Shown here: piece after piece, positions 1 through 11,776 of the stretch
How the letters are laid out: every line of letters starts with the position of its first letter
Position numbering within the stretch: the first letter of the stretch is position 1
Assembly (NCBI GenBank): GCA_023333625.1
Contig: CM041636.1
Span: 527,072 to 591,071, forward strand
Length of the DNA: 64,000 bases
Source of the DNA: Bothriochloa decipiens
Lineage: Eukaryota; Streptophyta; Magnoliopsida; Poales; Poaceae
Direction of reading: 5' to 3'
Translations under genes and position numbers: made by a program
Notes under the pieces: model-generated
What the model saw: the letters and a program-made list of their open reading frames with translations, nothing else
Databases searched by the model: none
Told to the model about the DNA's origin: nothing

Positions 1-1477
1 TCTGATGAAGTCCTCAACAATCTGGCTGCCGAAGATGTCATGCAAGAACAATTTTGCCACTTATCTCTGAATGCTCTAACTTCTAAAGAACCTGTCTCCT
101 GCATGAAGTTTAAAGCAAGAGTGAAGGATAAAATAATGCCTATATTGCTGGACAGTGGCAGTTCCCATAGTTTTGTCAGTGCACAATTTGTAGAGCTAGC
201 CAAAATTCCCAGTCCAAATTCCACAAAAAAAGGTCACATTGGCCAATGGAGAATGTATGACAACTGATCAAATGGCTGCTGATTTGCACTGGTTCTGTCA
301 GGGCCATACACTATCTATAGACATGATAGTATTGGAGATGCAACCATATGATGTAATATTGGGTTATGACTGGCTAAAATGGCAAGGCCACATGGGTTTT
401 GATTGGAGCAACATGACAATGAGTTTTACACATCAAGGCAGTACTATCATCCTTCAGGGAGTACAATCTCAGCCAATACAGCTAGATTCCATCTCTGCAA
501 CCAAAGTGTACAAATCTACACAGAGTAATGATGTTTGGGCTTTGGTCATTGTCAACTCTGTCCCTAACCTAGAACCAAACCCCAACCCAACTGAAATATC
601 AGTCCCAATCCAAGAGCTTATAACTCAATACAAAGACATTTTCCAAACACCACAAACTCTCCCACCCCCAAGAACATATGACCACTCTATCCCACTTCTA
701 CCAAACTCCATCCCAGTCAATAGCAAACCCTACCACTATTCCCCACATCATAAGATAGAGATAGAAACCCAAGTACAAGAGCTTCTTCAAGCTGGATTCA
801 TCACTCACAGCAATAGCCCCTTTGCATCCCCAGTGCTATTTGTGAAAAAGAAGGACGGCACTTGGAGGCTATGTGTGGATTACAGAAAACTCAATGCCCT
901 CACTATTAAGAACAGATTTCCAATGCCTGTGATTGAAGAGATATTGGATGAGCTATGTGGAGCAAAATACTTCACCAAGCTAGATATGAAGGCAGGATAT
1001 CATCAGGTAAGAATGAACCCTGCTGATGAGTTTAAGATAGCTTTCAAGACACATCAAGGCCATTATCAGTACAAGGTGATGCCATTTGGGCTCACTAATG
1101 CTCCAGCAACATTCCAATGCTTGATGAATCAAATTCTCCAACCTCTGCTCAGAAAATTAGTCCTTGTGTTTCTAGATGACATATTGGTGTACAACAAAAC
1201 TTTGGATGATCACACTGTTCATCTACAGGAAGTGTTTGAAATCCTAAGAAAACAACAACTATTCTTAAAACAATCAAAATGCTCCTTTGCTCAGCCTAAC
1301 CTGGAGTATCTAGGCCATATCATTTCAACAAAGGGTGTGGCAACAGATCAGTCTAAGATCAAGGAAATGCTCAAGTGGCCTATACCAACTACAGTGACTG
1401 AACTTAGAGCATTTTTAGGCCTAACTGGATATTACAGGAGATTTGTCAAAGGCTATGGCATCCTCACCAAGCCATTG
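1..1477 (+). mobile_element. Left part of a Reina-like Ty3/gypsy chromovirus (outer element)
   Basis: This is the 5' visible part of an LTR retrotransposon whose own 5' LTR and gag lie left of the window. It stops at 1477, where a second element has inserted, and resumes at 9213. The two halves are joined in frame across a repeated CATTG (1473-1477 and 9208-9212), the target duplication of the inner element. The short 3' LTR (11179-11490) and the chromodomain at the end of pol point to the Reina group of chromoviruses. The lineage is inferred from motif order and LTR length, not from a phylogeny. Confidence 0.85.
40..1477 (+). pseudogene. gag-pol fragment: retropepsin and reverse transcriptase of the outer chromovirus
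   Basis: The protease part carries the retropepsin active site LLDSGSSHSF at about 150-180. A frameshift near 239-267 separates it from the reverse transcriptase frame (239-1477). The RT shows the gypsy motifs LDMKAGYHQVRM, the box MPFGLTNAPATF and the catalytic FLDD, where Y of the usual YxDD is F, which is common in the family. The frame is open up to the inner insertion and does not end in its own stop. RNase H and integrase are on the far side of the insert. The frameshift makes it non-functional as it stands. Confidence 0.88.
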
Positions 1478-2396
1478 TGATGTGAACTAGGGTTCCTGAT
1501 CTTTCGAAAGGTTCTGATAACTCTCGATTTGGTGGAATCGCGACACAATTCGATCCGGCTTCCGAACAACTCGGTTCTGAACCCCGCAATCACAGCACCA
1601 CGTCTCCTCTGGTTATCAACCATCGAAGCACAGTCGACCTCGCCAAGAAGGCTGAGTCCTTTGCCTGCTAATCAAAGAACACAAGCAAGAACTCGAAAGA
1701 ATGCAACCGATTGCAGATGAATGATTAATCTCACGAGTTGGGGTCTCACAAACCGACGGCGCGGCGAAACTGTTATGAACAGAATAATCTAAGCAAAACC
1801 CCAAAACCTAACAAGAGAGGCGGCAGCTGGTTATAATGGTCTAAGGGTCATCACCACCCCTGGACGTGCCCCCTAATGGGCTCAACAACGATACACGGCC
1901 CAACGGACCAAAAACGGTGATGCAGCACCGGAATAGATTCTGGACACTAACTTGTTTCAATGTTTCCCAATGACTCTGAAGGAATTTTGACCTCAAACCA
2001 ACACCATTGGCTTCCTTATGAAATTATCTTTTCACCCATAGGTGGATCATCAAAAACGGAGTCCGGATGCGTCCTGGGAGTCCACTTTACTCCACACTAG
2101 TCTTAGATTCCGAAACAGGCTCGAAGTCGACTCGGTTTGGGCCTCCACCTTGACTTGGGCGCCCTTGCTGGTCCTCCACGCCTCCAAGCCATCCCTTATG
2201 CATCCCTTGGTCCTCTCCATGATTCCTAAGTACAATATAATCATTAGGTAGCAATCTATTCTCAAAATCATAAAAAGACTTCCTTAAGAACGAGCTCACC
2301 TGTAAATTTAATTGTCGTGCGTGAGCTCTTATGATTGGACCTTGAATGTCCAGCGGAGGATCATCTTGTGCATTCAATGGAGTGATGTCCTCATCA
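1478..2396 (-). repeat. 3' LTR of the CRM-like element
   Basis: This is the direct repeat partner of 8289-9207, of the same 919-bp length. It is preceded on the element's strand by a purine tract (2397-2409) and followed by the target repeat CATTG at 1473-1477. Its first 310 bases on the minus strand carry the end of the integrase reading frame. Confidence 0.93.
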
Positions 2397-5300
2397 TCCT
2401 CCCCCTCTTGAATTGGAGTCGTCCTCGACTCAAGGTCATCTTCTTCTCCCAAATACGGCTTCAAATCTGAAATGTTGAAAGAAGGACTAACCCCGAACCC
2501 AGGTGGCAACTCAAGTTTGTATGCATTATCATTTATTTTCTCAATAATTTTATAAGGACCAGTAGCTCTTGGCATTAATTTTGACTTACGCAGCTCTGGA
2601 AACCTATCTTTTCTCAAATGTAACCATACTAAATCACCTGGTTCAAGTTTAAGTTCTTTTCTACCTTCACTACCAGCAATTCTATACTTTTCATTCATCT
2701 TTTCAATATTTTCTTTAGTGGTTTCATGTAACTTACGAATAAATTCAGCACGTGCACTAGCATCACTATGCATTCTTTCATTGGTAGGTAAAGGCAAAAG
2801 ATCAATTGGAGCACGAGGGTTAAAACCATACACTACCTGAAAAGGACTTACCTTGGTTGTAGAATGTGTCGCCCGATTGTAAGCAAACTCCACATGAGGC
2901 AAACATTCTTCCCACATCTTTAAATTTTTCTTCAAAACAGCTCTCAGCATGGTGCCTAAAGTGCAGTTCACTACCTCTGTTTGTCCATCTATTTGTGGGT
3001 GACAAGTTGTTGAAAACAACAATTTTGTGCCCAACTTATTCCATAGAGTTCGCCAGAAGTGACTCAAAAATTTGGTGTCACGATCTGAAACAATAGTAGA
3101 CGGCATACCATGCAAACGAACAATATCTTGGAAAGAGAGGTCAGCAATATGAGTTGCATCATCACTTTTATGACATGGTATAAAATGTGCCATCTTAGAA
3201 AATCGATCCACAACCACAAAAATACTATCCCTTCCCCTCTTGGTCCTAGGCAATCCTAAAACAAAGTCCATCGAAATATCTGTCCAAGGAATAGAAGGAA
3301 CAGGAAGAGGCATATACAACCCATGTGGATTCAAGCGAGACTTAGCTTTTGACATGTGGTGCAGCGTGCCACGAACCACTCAACATCTCTCTTCATCTAT
3401 GGCCAAAAGAAATGTGTGGCCAAAACAGCTACCGTCTTTTTAGCACCAAAATGGCCCATCAATCCTCCTCCATGCGCTTCCTGTAGCAACAAAAGACGAA
3501 CAGAACCAACTGGAATGCATAGACGGTTAGCTCTAAACACAAATCCATCATTTATCACATACTTGTTCCATGTACGGCCCTCTTTACAATTCAGCAACAC
3601 ATCTTTAAAATCAGGATCAAGTGCATATTATTCTTTTATTGTTTCAAGCCCAAAAATCTTACAATCAAGTTGGGACAACATAGTATATCGTCTAGACAAA
3701 GCATCAGCAATTATATTATCCTTTCCTTTCTTGTGTTTGATAACATAAGGAAAGGATTCAATAAATTCAACGATTCAGATTATTTTGAGAACGAAGATAC
3801 TTAAGCGATTCATGATCTGAATGTATAACAAATTCCTTAGGCCACAAATAATGACGCCACGTCTCTAAAGAACGTACAAGAGCATACAATTCCTTATCAT
3901 ACGTAGAGTAATTTAAAATAGGACCATGCAATTTTTCGCTAAAGTATGCCACAGGTTTACCATCTTGCATCAAAACACCTCCAATGCCAACTCCACTAGC
4001 ATCACATTCTAACACAAAAGTCTTACCAAAGTTTGGAAGTTGCAGCAATGGTGCATGTGTAAGCTTATCTTTTAACATCTCAAATGACTCCTCTTGTGCC
4101 TTACCCCATTGGAACACCATGCCCTTCTTTGTCAACTCATGTAATGGGGCAGCAAAGGTGCTGAAATCCTTGACAAAGCGATGGTAGAAACCTGCAAGAC
4201 CAAGAAAACTCCTCACCTGTGTGATGGATTGGGGCACTGGCCAGCTCCTAATGGCTTCAATTTTTGTCTCATCCACCTCAATTCCCTATGGAGTAACAAC
4301 ATATCCAAGAAAAGAGACTCGATCCGTGCAAAAGATGCACTTCTCAAGGTTACCAAATAAGCTTGCGTCGCGTAAAGCATTAAAAACAGCACACAAGTGA
4401 TCCATATGTTCATCCAAAGACTTGCTATAAATCAAGATATCATCAAAGTAAACTACCACAAATCGCCCAATAAAAGCCCTTAGAACTTCATTCATCAATC
4501 TCATAAAAGTACTAGGTGCATTAGTTAAACCAAAAGGCATTACTAACCACTCATATAATCCGAATTTAGTTTTGAAAGCTGTTTTCCATTCATCTCCAAG
4601 TTTCATTCTAATCTGGTGGTAACCACTACGCAAGTCAATTTTAGTGAAAATTACAGAACCACATAACTCATCAAGCATGTCATCAAGCCTAGGAATAGGA
4701 TGACGATATCGAATAGTAATATTATTAATGGCTCTACAATCAACACACATGCGCCAAGAACCATCTTTCTTAGGAACCAAAATCACAGGAACAGCACAAG
4801 GACTAAGGCTTTCTCGTACATACCCGCGGTCCAAAAGCTCTTGGACTTGTCGCTGAATCTCCTTAGTCTCTTCAGGGTTGGTTCGATAAGCAGCACGGTT
4901 TGGCAATGTCGCTCCCGGAATCAAATCAATTTGATGCTCTATTCCTCTCATAGGTGGCAGCCCCGGGGGTATCTCAGCTGGAAAAACATCCTCATACTCC
5001 TGCAAAAGGTTAGTGACAGCAGGAGGTCTCGAACTAACAACATCATCAAGAGAAAATAAAGCTCGTTTGCAAACCAAAGTATAGCAAATATCATCATCAG
5101 AAATTTCAGCAAGGTCACATTTTCTTGCAAGCATAACACCACCCTTCAATTTAATTTCCTCGACCATAGAATTAGGTGTGAACTTATCCTTTTTAGGTGG
5201 GTAAACAGAATTTGTAACTTGCTGATTTTCAGATTTAACATCATGCAAACTAGCAGCTCGTTCTTTATCAGCTTGTACAATTTTAGCTGGGGTCATTGGC

Positions 5301-7030
5301 ACCAAAGTAATTTTCTTTCCTTTATGAACAAAAGTGTATGTATTACTTCTACCATGATGAACAGAATCATTATCAAATTCCCAAGGGCGACCCAATAAAA
5401 GTGAACAAGCTTTCATAGGTACTACATCACAATCAACGGAATCAACATAGGTACCAATGGAAAAAGAAACTCTGCAAGTTTTTGTTACCTTAGCCTTACC
5501 GGAATCATTCAACCACTGAATATGGTATGGATGGGGATGTGGGCGTGTAGACAAGTCAAGCTTCTTGACAAATTCTGAACTCACCAAATTATTGCAGCTA
5601 CCCCCATCAATGATGACATGTGCTCGCCGGTTTTTGATGACAAAGAAAATTTGGATCAAATTGTGGCGTTGCAGCTTCTCAGGTTGTTGTACTTGTGCGC
5701 TAAGCACTCGCTGCACAATGACACTCATATAGGTTGATGTGTCCTTGCTACCAAAGACATCACCTTCTTCTTGAACATCTTGTTCTTCATCATCATCTTC
5801 CACGTCAGAGGTGCTGATGTACCCATCCTCTGTAGCAATGTATGCCCGCTGACTTGGACAGTCCTTTTGCACATGTCCGTAACCATGGCACCGATGACAC
5901 TGAATGCTAGGAGTACGTCCTGTTGAGGCAACAGAAGATGCACTCTTCGATGGTTCCTGCACTAAATTTTTACCTGAACCAGAAGGTTGCGCAGAAGACG
6001 TCCTCTTGTTCGCTGGTAGAGGCGCGTGAAAGGAGGATGCCTTGGGAAACCCCGATGATCCTCCCGTGCGTGGTGTGTATGAGGTGCCAGCCTTGCTCTT
6101 GGCCTGCTTATCTCGCCCCTGCAATTCCTTCTCTACAAGCATAGCAAATTGAAATAACTGGTTGACAGTGTTGAATTCCTTATAATCAACTATGTCTTGA
6201 ATTTCCTCCCTCAAACCCGCATAAAAACGAACAATAGAATCCTCAGTTCCCTCCACTATGCCACAACGCATCAAACCTTTCTGAAGTTCACCATAATAAT
6301 CCTACACAGATTTATGTCCCTGTTCTAAACACATTAGTCTTTTACGTAGGTCTCTATGATACGATGGTGGCACAAATCTATCACGCATAGCAAACTTAAG
6401 TTCTTCCCATGTATGAGGTTGGCAATTATCTGCAACTAAACCAGTCCACCAAATGATAGCAAAATCTTTAAATTCACTAGTGGCTTGTCTAATGCGATGT
6501 TGCTCAGGTACAATATGGGCACAGAATTTTTGCTCTACTGTCATCTCCCAATCAAGGTATTCCTCAGCATCATAATGTCCCAAAAAAGAAGCTATGGTAA
6601 ATTTAACCTTAGCATAAGGATCATCGGGAGCATGAGTACGATTACCTCGGTGGCGGTTGAAATGTTGAGCGCCACCCATACCTGTGGTATTTGTGCGAAG
6701 ACGATGACGTAATCTATTTTCTCTTGTCACTGCTCTATCAACATTACCATCAGCATCATATACCTCATCGCCAGCATTGCTGCCATCATTATTTTCTTCA
6801 GGTGGTGGTGGTTCTTCTAAAGCAGTTACCCTATCGGTCAGCGTGGATAATCGTCTATCCAATCTCTCAAGGGTGTTGTCAATCTTGAGATCAATGAGTG
6901 CAGCAGTTACAGCCTTGGTAACTATCTCATTCAAGTCCTTCTGAGCATTGTTTATAATAGATTGTAGTTGCTCTTGGCTGACACACTCTGAAAACTCTTT
7001 GGGTGATTTCTCTCCCTCATCACCTGCCAT
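2087..7030 (-). pseudogene. gag-pol of the CRM-like element, broken by a few stops
   Basis: Gag starts at the ATG at 7030 (MAGDEGEKSPKEF). A TAG in place of GAG at about 6302 ends it early, and the same frame resumes downstream. Then come a CCHC knuckle (CHRCHGYGHVQKDC, about 5870), protease (IIDGGSCNN, about 5600) and RT (LRSGYHQIRM and YFDD, about 4430-4640). A TAG follows at about 4286, then RNase H (DASGVGIGG, about 3990), further stops between 3380 and 3770, and integrase with its acidic residues (VVVDRFSK, VSDRDTKF, DGQTEVVN) and a GPYKIIEKI core. The tail runs into the LTR to 2087 and has no chromodomain fold that I can see, but a basic CR-like stretch instead. The lesions are few and mostly single-base. 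As it stands it cannot make a full polyprotein. Confidence 0.87.
2397..2409 (-). other. Polypurine tract of the CRM-like element
   Basis: The minus strand reads AAGAGGGGGAGGA directly next to the 3' LTR start. It is the expected primer site for plus-strand DNA synthesis. Confidence 0.8.
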
Positions 7031-8273
7031 TGTAGACACAAAACACAAGCAGCAAACGGTGAAAGTTATCCCTAATAATCCTCTACAAATGTGGAGTGGT
7101 GCCTCTCAAATTTAGAGCAAAAGGCAACACCTTAACAAGTTCCGACCGGTTCTTACCAGCAGGGCACGGATACCTGAAAGATGTAGTGCTGAGATTACGG
7201 GTGTCACAACTTTTGCTGTCTAGAAGTATATGTGGGGCTTAGGAAGGCTGGCCAAGAAATATGTGAGTGGTACACAATTCAAAGACAGAAAGTAATATTG
7301 AATTATAGTCCCAATTACTTGTTCTCGTTGCTGGCCTAACGTGTTTCAAGTACCAAATGTGTGTGAACAAGGACAATGGAAGCACAAGTATGATGGAGAG
7401 ACAAGTATGAATGAAGCACAAAGCACAATGTAGCACACGCAATCACAGAACAAGCAACTCCTTTTTGTTTTTTCTTTTTTTCTTTGAACAAACTTTTTTT
7501 CAATTTTTTCTCTAAACAAGTATGATAAAAGATGCAACCACAAAAATTTTCACCTACAACAGAGGTGGAATGTGATCTACAGAAAATCAGCATGTTCTCT
7601 GAAAAGCGTGCTAGAACCTTGTCAATTTTTTTCTTTATTTTGCCGAATTTTTTTGGCAATTCTGACTGGACCAAACAAGCCGAAGGCAATTTGGGTCGGC
7701 TCCAAATGGAGTCAAGAAGCTGCTGCAAAAATTTCAAATTTTTTTGATAAACGAGTCAAAAGTTATGCCTGTTTTACCGAAGGTATCTCAAGTTATGTTT
7801 CTCGGAAGGCACAACACGGCAGTTAGTTAGGGCAAAGCGTCCCTAAACTCCAACACCGATCACAGCAGTAGGTATTCAGCTGATGATGCAAGGAGGGCTG
7901 TGATGCAAGCAACAATGAGCGGCTGGTGACCTATCTAGGGTTTGCGCGGCGGCGAGAATTGACACAAGGCGGCTAGCGGGGCAAGTCGAGTAAAAATGGT
8001 GGATTCGACTTGTTGTTTGGGACGGTGGAAGGGTACAGCGTTGAATGGAAACGATGGGGAAAACACACGACTAGACTCTAACACAACCTAACCAGCAACA
8101 AGACCCTGACCAGGACACAAATTCAACACTACGGAATCTGACAAGAACTATGCAAAGGCCAAACATGGTTCTGGGATAAGGGAAAAACCTAGACTAAACT
8201 GTTTTTGGCTTTTTTTTGGATTATAGGATGAAGGTGAAAACAAACTAAAGGCGAACCTGACGGTGTACCTGAA

Positions 8274-8286
8274 GCTCTGATTGCCA
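8274..8286 (-). other. Primer-binding site of the CRM-like element (initiator tRNA-Met type)
   Basis: Two bases inside the 5' LTR the minus strand reads TGGCAATCAGAGC. This is close to the TGGTATCAGAGC that grass gypsy elements use to pair with initiator tRNA-Met, with two mismatches. It fixes the element's orientation and the inner end of the 5' LTR. Confidence 0.75.
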
Positions 8287-8288
8287 CT

Positions 8289-9207
8289 TGATGTGAACTA
8301 GGGTTCCCGATCTTCCGAAAGGTTCTGACAACTCTCGATTTGGTGGAATCGCGACACAATTCGATCTGGCTTCCGAACAACTCGGTTCTGAACCCCGCAA
8401 TCGTAGCACCACGTCTCCTCTGGTTATCGACCATCGAAGCACAGTTGACCTTGCCAAGAAGGCTGAGTCCTTTGCCTGCTAATCGAAGAACACAAGCAAG
8501 AACTCGAAAGAATGCAACCGATTGCAGATGAATGATTAATCTCACGAGTTGGGGTCTCACAAACCGACGACGCGGCGAAACTGTTGTGAACAGAATAATC
8601 TAAGCAAAACCCCAAAACCTAACAAGAGAAGCGGCAGCTGGTTATAAAGGTCTAAGGTTCGTCGCCACCCCTGGACGCGCCCCCTAATGGGCTCAACAAC
8701 GATACACGGCCCAACGGACCAAAAACGGTGACGCAGCACCAGAACAGATTCTGGACACTAACTTGTTTTAATGTTTCCCGATGACTTCGAAGGAATTTTG
8801 ACCTCAAACCAATGCTATTGGCTTCCTTATGAAATTATCTTTCCAGCCATAGGTGGATCATCAAAAACGGAGTCCGGATGCGTCCTGGGTGTCCACTTTA
8901 CTCCACACTAGTCTTGGATTCCGAAACAGGCTCGAAGTCGACTCGGTTTGGGCCTCCACCTTGACTTGGGCGCCCTTGCTGGTCCTCCACACCTCCAAGC
9001 CATCCCTTATGCATTCCTTGGTCCTCTCCATGATTCCTAAGTACAATATAATCATTAGGTAGCAATCTATTCTTAAAATCATAAAAAGACTTCCTTAAGA
9101 ACGAGCTCACCTGTAAATTTAATTGTCGTGCGCGAGCTCTTGTGATTGGACCTTGAATGTCCAGCGGAGGATCATCTTATGCATTCAATGGAGTGATGTC
9201 CTCATCA
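8289..9207 (-). repeat. 5' LTR of the CRM-like element
   Basis: This is a direct copy of 1478-2396. Read on the minus strand it starts TGATGAGGACATC at 9207 and ends TTCACATCA at 8289. It is followed at 9208-9212 by the target repeat CATTG. Mismatches to the 3' LTR are mostly C/T and A/G changes. Confidence 0.93.
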
Positions 9208-9212
9208 CATTG

Positions 9213-11178
9213 ACTTCTATCCTCAAACTTAAGCAGTTTGCTTGGTCAGCTGAGGCACAACAAGCATTTGATCAGATCAAGGAGGCTATGACCAAAACAC
9301 CTGTATTGGCTTTGCCCAATTTTCAGGAACCTTTTACTCTAGAGACTGATGCTTGTGTGGATGGAATTGGTGCAGTCCTTATGCAAAATGGAAGACCCCT
9401 AGCTTTCCTCAGTAAGGCATTGGGCAGTAGGAACAAAACACTCTCCATTTATGAGAAGGAATTTCTAGCCCTCATAATGGCGGTGGAAAGATGGAGACAT
9501 TACCTCCAAAGAAATGAGTTCACTATTATCACCGATCACAAGTCCCTAGCCTACCTCAATGAACAAAACTTACACTCTGACATGCAAAGAAAAGCCATGA
9601 CAAGATTGATGGGTTTAAACTTCAAGATAGTTTATAGAAAAGGAAAAGAAAACAAGGCAGCTGATGCCTTATCAAGAGTTGCACATTTGCCGTCACTTCA
9701 AGCAGTTTCTATAGTCCAACTATCTTGGGTTTAGGAAGTTCTCAACACTTATGCTACTGACCCCAAAGCCCAACAATTGCTACAACAACTGGCTATCACT
9801 AGCCATGATGAACATGGATATTCACTGGAAAAAGGCTTGATCTACTACCATGGAAAGGTATGGATTGGAAACAACTCTGCCCTCCAAACCAAATTAATTG
9901 CATTCTCTCACTCTAGTGCTATTGGAGGCCATTCTGGCATAGCTGCTACATACCACAGATTGAAACTGTACTTTGCTTGGAAGGGGATGAAAATGGATGT
10001 AGAGAACTTCATCAAACAATGTGCTATCTGTTAGCACTCTAAGCACAGCAACACCCACCCTCTAGGCCTTTTGCAACCATTACCAATCCCACAGGGCATT
10101 TGGAGGGATTTGTCATGGACTTCATTGAGGGACTCCCCAAATCCAAAGGTTATAGTGTCATCTTGGTCATTGTAGACAGATTAACCAAGTATGCACACTT
10201 CATACCAGTCAAGCATCCTTATTCGGCAGCAACTATAGCACAGCTCTTCTTTGATTACATTGTCAAACTTCATGGCATGCCACACTCCATAGTGACAGAT
10301 AGAGACACCATCTTTCTAAGTCAATTTTGGAAACATTTGTTCACGGCATATAAGGTTGATCTGAATCTGACCACAGCATACCATCCTCAATCTGATGGTC
10401 AAACTGAAAGGGTAAATCAATGCCTTGAAATGTACTTGAGATGTTCAATACAGGATGCTCCTACATCATGGAAGGATTGGCTGTCACTTGCTAAAATATG
10501 ATACAACTCTTCTTTCCACTCATCCATTGGTTGCTCACCATTCAAGGCTATGTATGGCTGTGAGCCCAATTTAGGTGTTGTTCCAGTTCTGACATCAGAC
10601 ACACCATCAGATGTGAAAGAGGTGATTGCAAACAGAGAACTTCACCTGCAATCATTGCAGCAACACATGTCTCGGGCACAAAACAAAATGAAGATGTTTG
10701 CAGACAGAAAAAGAAAGGCTTGCCAGTTCTCAGTGGGTGATAAGGTCCTGCTCAAATTACAACCATATGTTCAGTCGTCAGTGGCAAATAGACCCTATCC
10801 CAAGCTAGCATTCAAGTATTTCGGCCCCTACACTATCTTGGAGCGCATTGGCGCCGTGGCATATCGTTTGCAACAACCAGAGGGCTCCATGATCCATGAT
10901 GTTTTCCACATCTCTTAGCTTAAACTGTTTGTAGCTGATTACACTCCAGTGTACGACAAGCTTCCAATGACCACTGATCTGTAGGAAGCTACAGCCGTTC
11001 CTCTGAACATCATCGACCGCTGGCTGGTACACAAAGGTAACGCCGCTATTCCACAAGTGCAGGTGACATGGACAGGCCTACCATCATTGACATCCACTTG
11101 GGAGGACTACTTCGTCTTGAAGGATCGCTTCCCTAACGCACCAGCTTGGGGTCAAGCTGTTTCTCGAGGCGGGGGAGG
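9213..11178 (+). pseudogene. RNase H, integrase and chromodomain of the outer chromovirus, decayed
   Basis: This continues the pol frame cut at 1477. RNase H spans about 9300-9690 (ETDACVDGIGAVLMQ, TDHKSLAYLNEQ). The integrase zinc domain (HSSAIGGHSG...CAIC) ends at a stop at about 10036. The integrase core (VDRLTKYAHF, VTDRDTIF, DGQTERVN) lies at 10100-10501. A GPY-type module (FGPYTILERIGAVAYRL) is at about 10820-10870. A chromodomain (VQVTWTGLPSLTSTWEDY) is at about 11060-11110. Stops at about 9734, 10036, 10501, 10918 and 10981 and a frameshift near 10110 break it. Most of these stops are TAG where relatives have CAG, or TGA where they have TGG. Confidence 0.88.
11166..11178 (+). other. 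Polypurine tract of the outer chromovirus
   Basis: GAGGCGGGGGAGG lies directly before the LTR start TGTCACG at 11179. This supports placing the LTR start here rather than at the second TGTCA at 11246. Confidence 0.75.
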
Positions 11179-11490
11179 TGTCACGGCGCCTAAAGCAAAG
11201 GATGCAACACCTGAAGACAGCAACCCGGCAAAGGTGCACGCGTAGTGTCAGTTTTACGTTTTCGCATTATTATTCAATCTGACGTGTGGGACCCGTTGGT
11301 CAGCGTGTGTAATAACGAGTACATGAACTCGACTCTGTATCAGACATCGGTATCATCATTCAGAATAGAAACATTCAGAGGCCAAGGCCTGGGGGTTTGC
11401 CCAGCCGGCTTCCTCATCGTGTATCTCATTTCTCCACCTTGTGTACTCACGTCGATCGCCAGCGACGGGCATCAGCTAAGGGGCGTGACA
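11179..11490 (+). repeat. 3' LTR of the outer Reina-like chromovirus (312 bp)
   Basis: It begins TGTCACG after the purine tract and ends CGTGACA at 11490, a perfect 7-base inverted pair. Right after 11490 the sequence becomes GRAS gene coding sequence, so the LTR end is also the junction with the target. The expected 5-base target repeat would be CGTCG (11491-11495); its partner lies left of the window. A length near 300 bp fits the Reina group. Confidence 0.82.
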
Positions 11491-11776
11491 CGTCGGCGCT
11501 GTTGGTGTGAGCTGTGGCTGCGTCAGAGAGGATCCGCACGTACGGTTCCTGCGCTTGGAGGAGCACGGGGTGGTCGGGGAACTGGTAGAAGAATTGCTCG
11601 TTGATGTCCTCCTCTAAGAGGATCCGCGAGATGAAGGGGAGGACGAGGTCGTCCGACGAGGCCGGGACCTCGCCGTCGCCATCGGGGAGGGGTGTCGGGG
11701 GCAAGTCGAGGAACATGGACAGGGAGAAGGGCTCCGCGTCAGTGAAGAGGCTCTCACTCTCCGGCGTGTCGGCCAT
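11491..11776 (-). pseudogene. GRAS gene copy 1, N-terminal fragment cut by the outer chromovirus
   Basis: The ATG is at 11776 (MADTPESESLFTD). About 95 codons match the N-terminus of the GRAS copy at 20888-22951, including the LISCL-type block DDLVLPFISRILLEEDINEQFF and the block FPDHPVLLQAQEPY. At 11491 the gene stops at the chromovirus LTR. The GRAS domain itself is not in the window. Because the gene is read leftward, the rest should lie on the other side of the chromovirus, left of position 1. The coding part that remains has no stop, so the break is the insertion. It is called a pseudogene because no transcript can easily cross an insert of this size. Confidence 0.85.

Larger units (their letters stand above)
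1478..9207 (-). mobile_element. Nested CRM-like chromovirus, complete with two LTRs
   Basis: The element is 7730 bp, read on the minus strand, with two 919-bp LTRs (5' LTR 8289-9207, 3' LTR 1478-2396). The flanks repeat CATTG exactly. LTR ends are TGATG and CATCA. Gag, zinc knuckle, protease, RT, RNase H and integrase follow in the gypsy order on the minus strand. The pol frame runs about 310 bases into the 3' LTR and ends with a basic GPIIRAHARQLNLQ segment. Both traits are known for the CRM (centromeric retrotransposon) lineage. The LTRs differ at roughly 40 of 919 positions by eye, nearly all transitions, so the insertion is not very recent. Confidence 0.9.

Noticed and set aside
2042..2271. 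Open frames on both strands in the left CRM-like LTR
   Set aside because: They are repeated in the right LTR and overlap the integrase tail; none is a separate gene.
7336..7826. Open frames on both strands between the CRM-like gag and its 5' LTR
   Set aside because: This is the untranslated leader of the element, without motifs or start context.
11246..11250. TGTCA at 11246 as LTR start, paired with TGACA at 11490
   Set aside because: The earlier TGTCACG at 11179 directly follows a purine tract and pairs over 7 bases with CGTGACA, so it is the better start.
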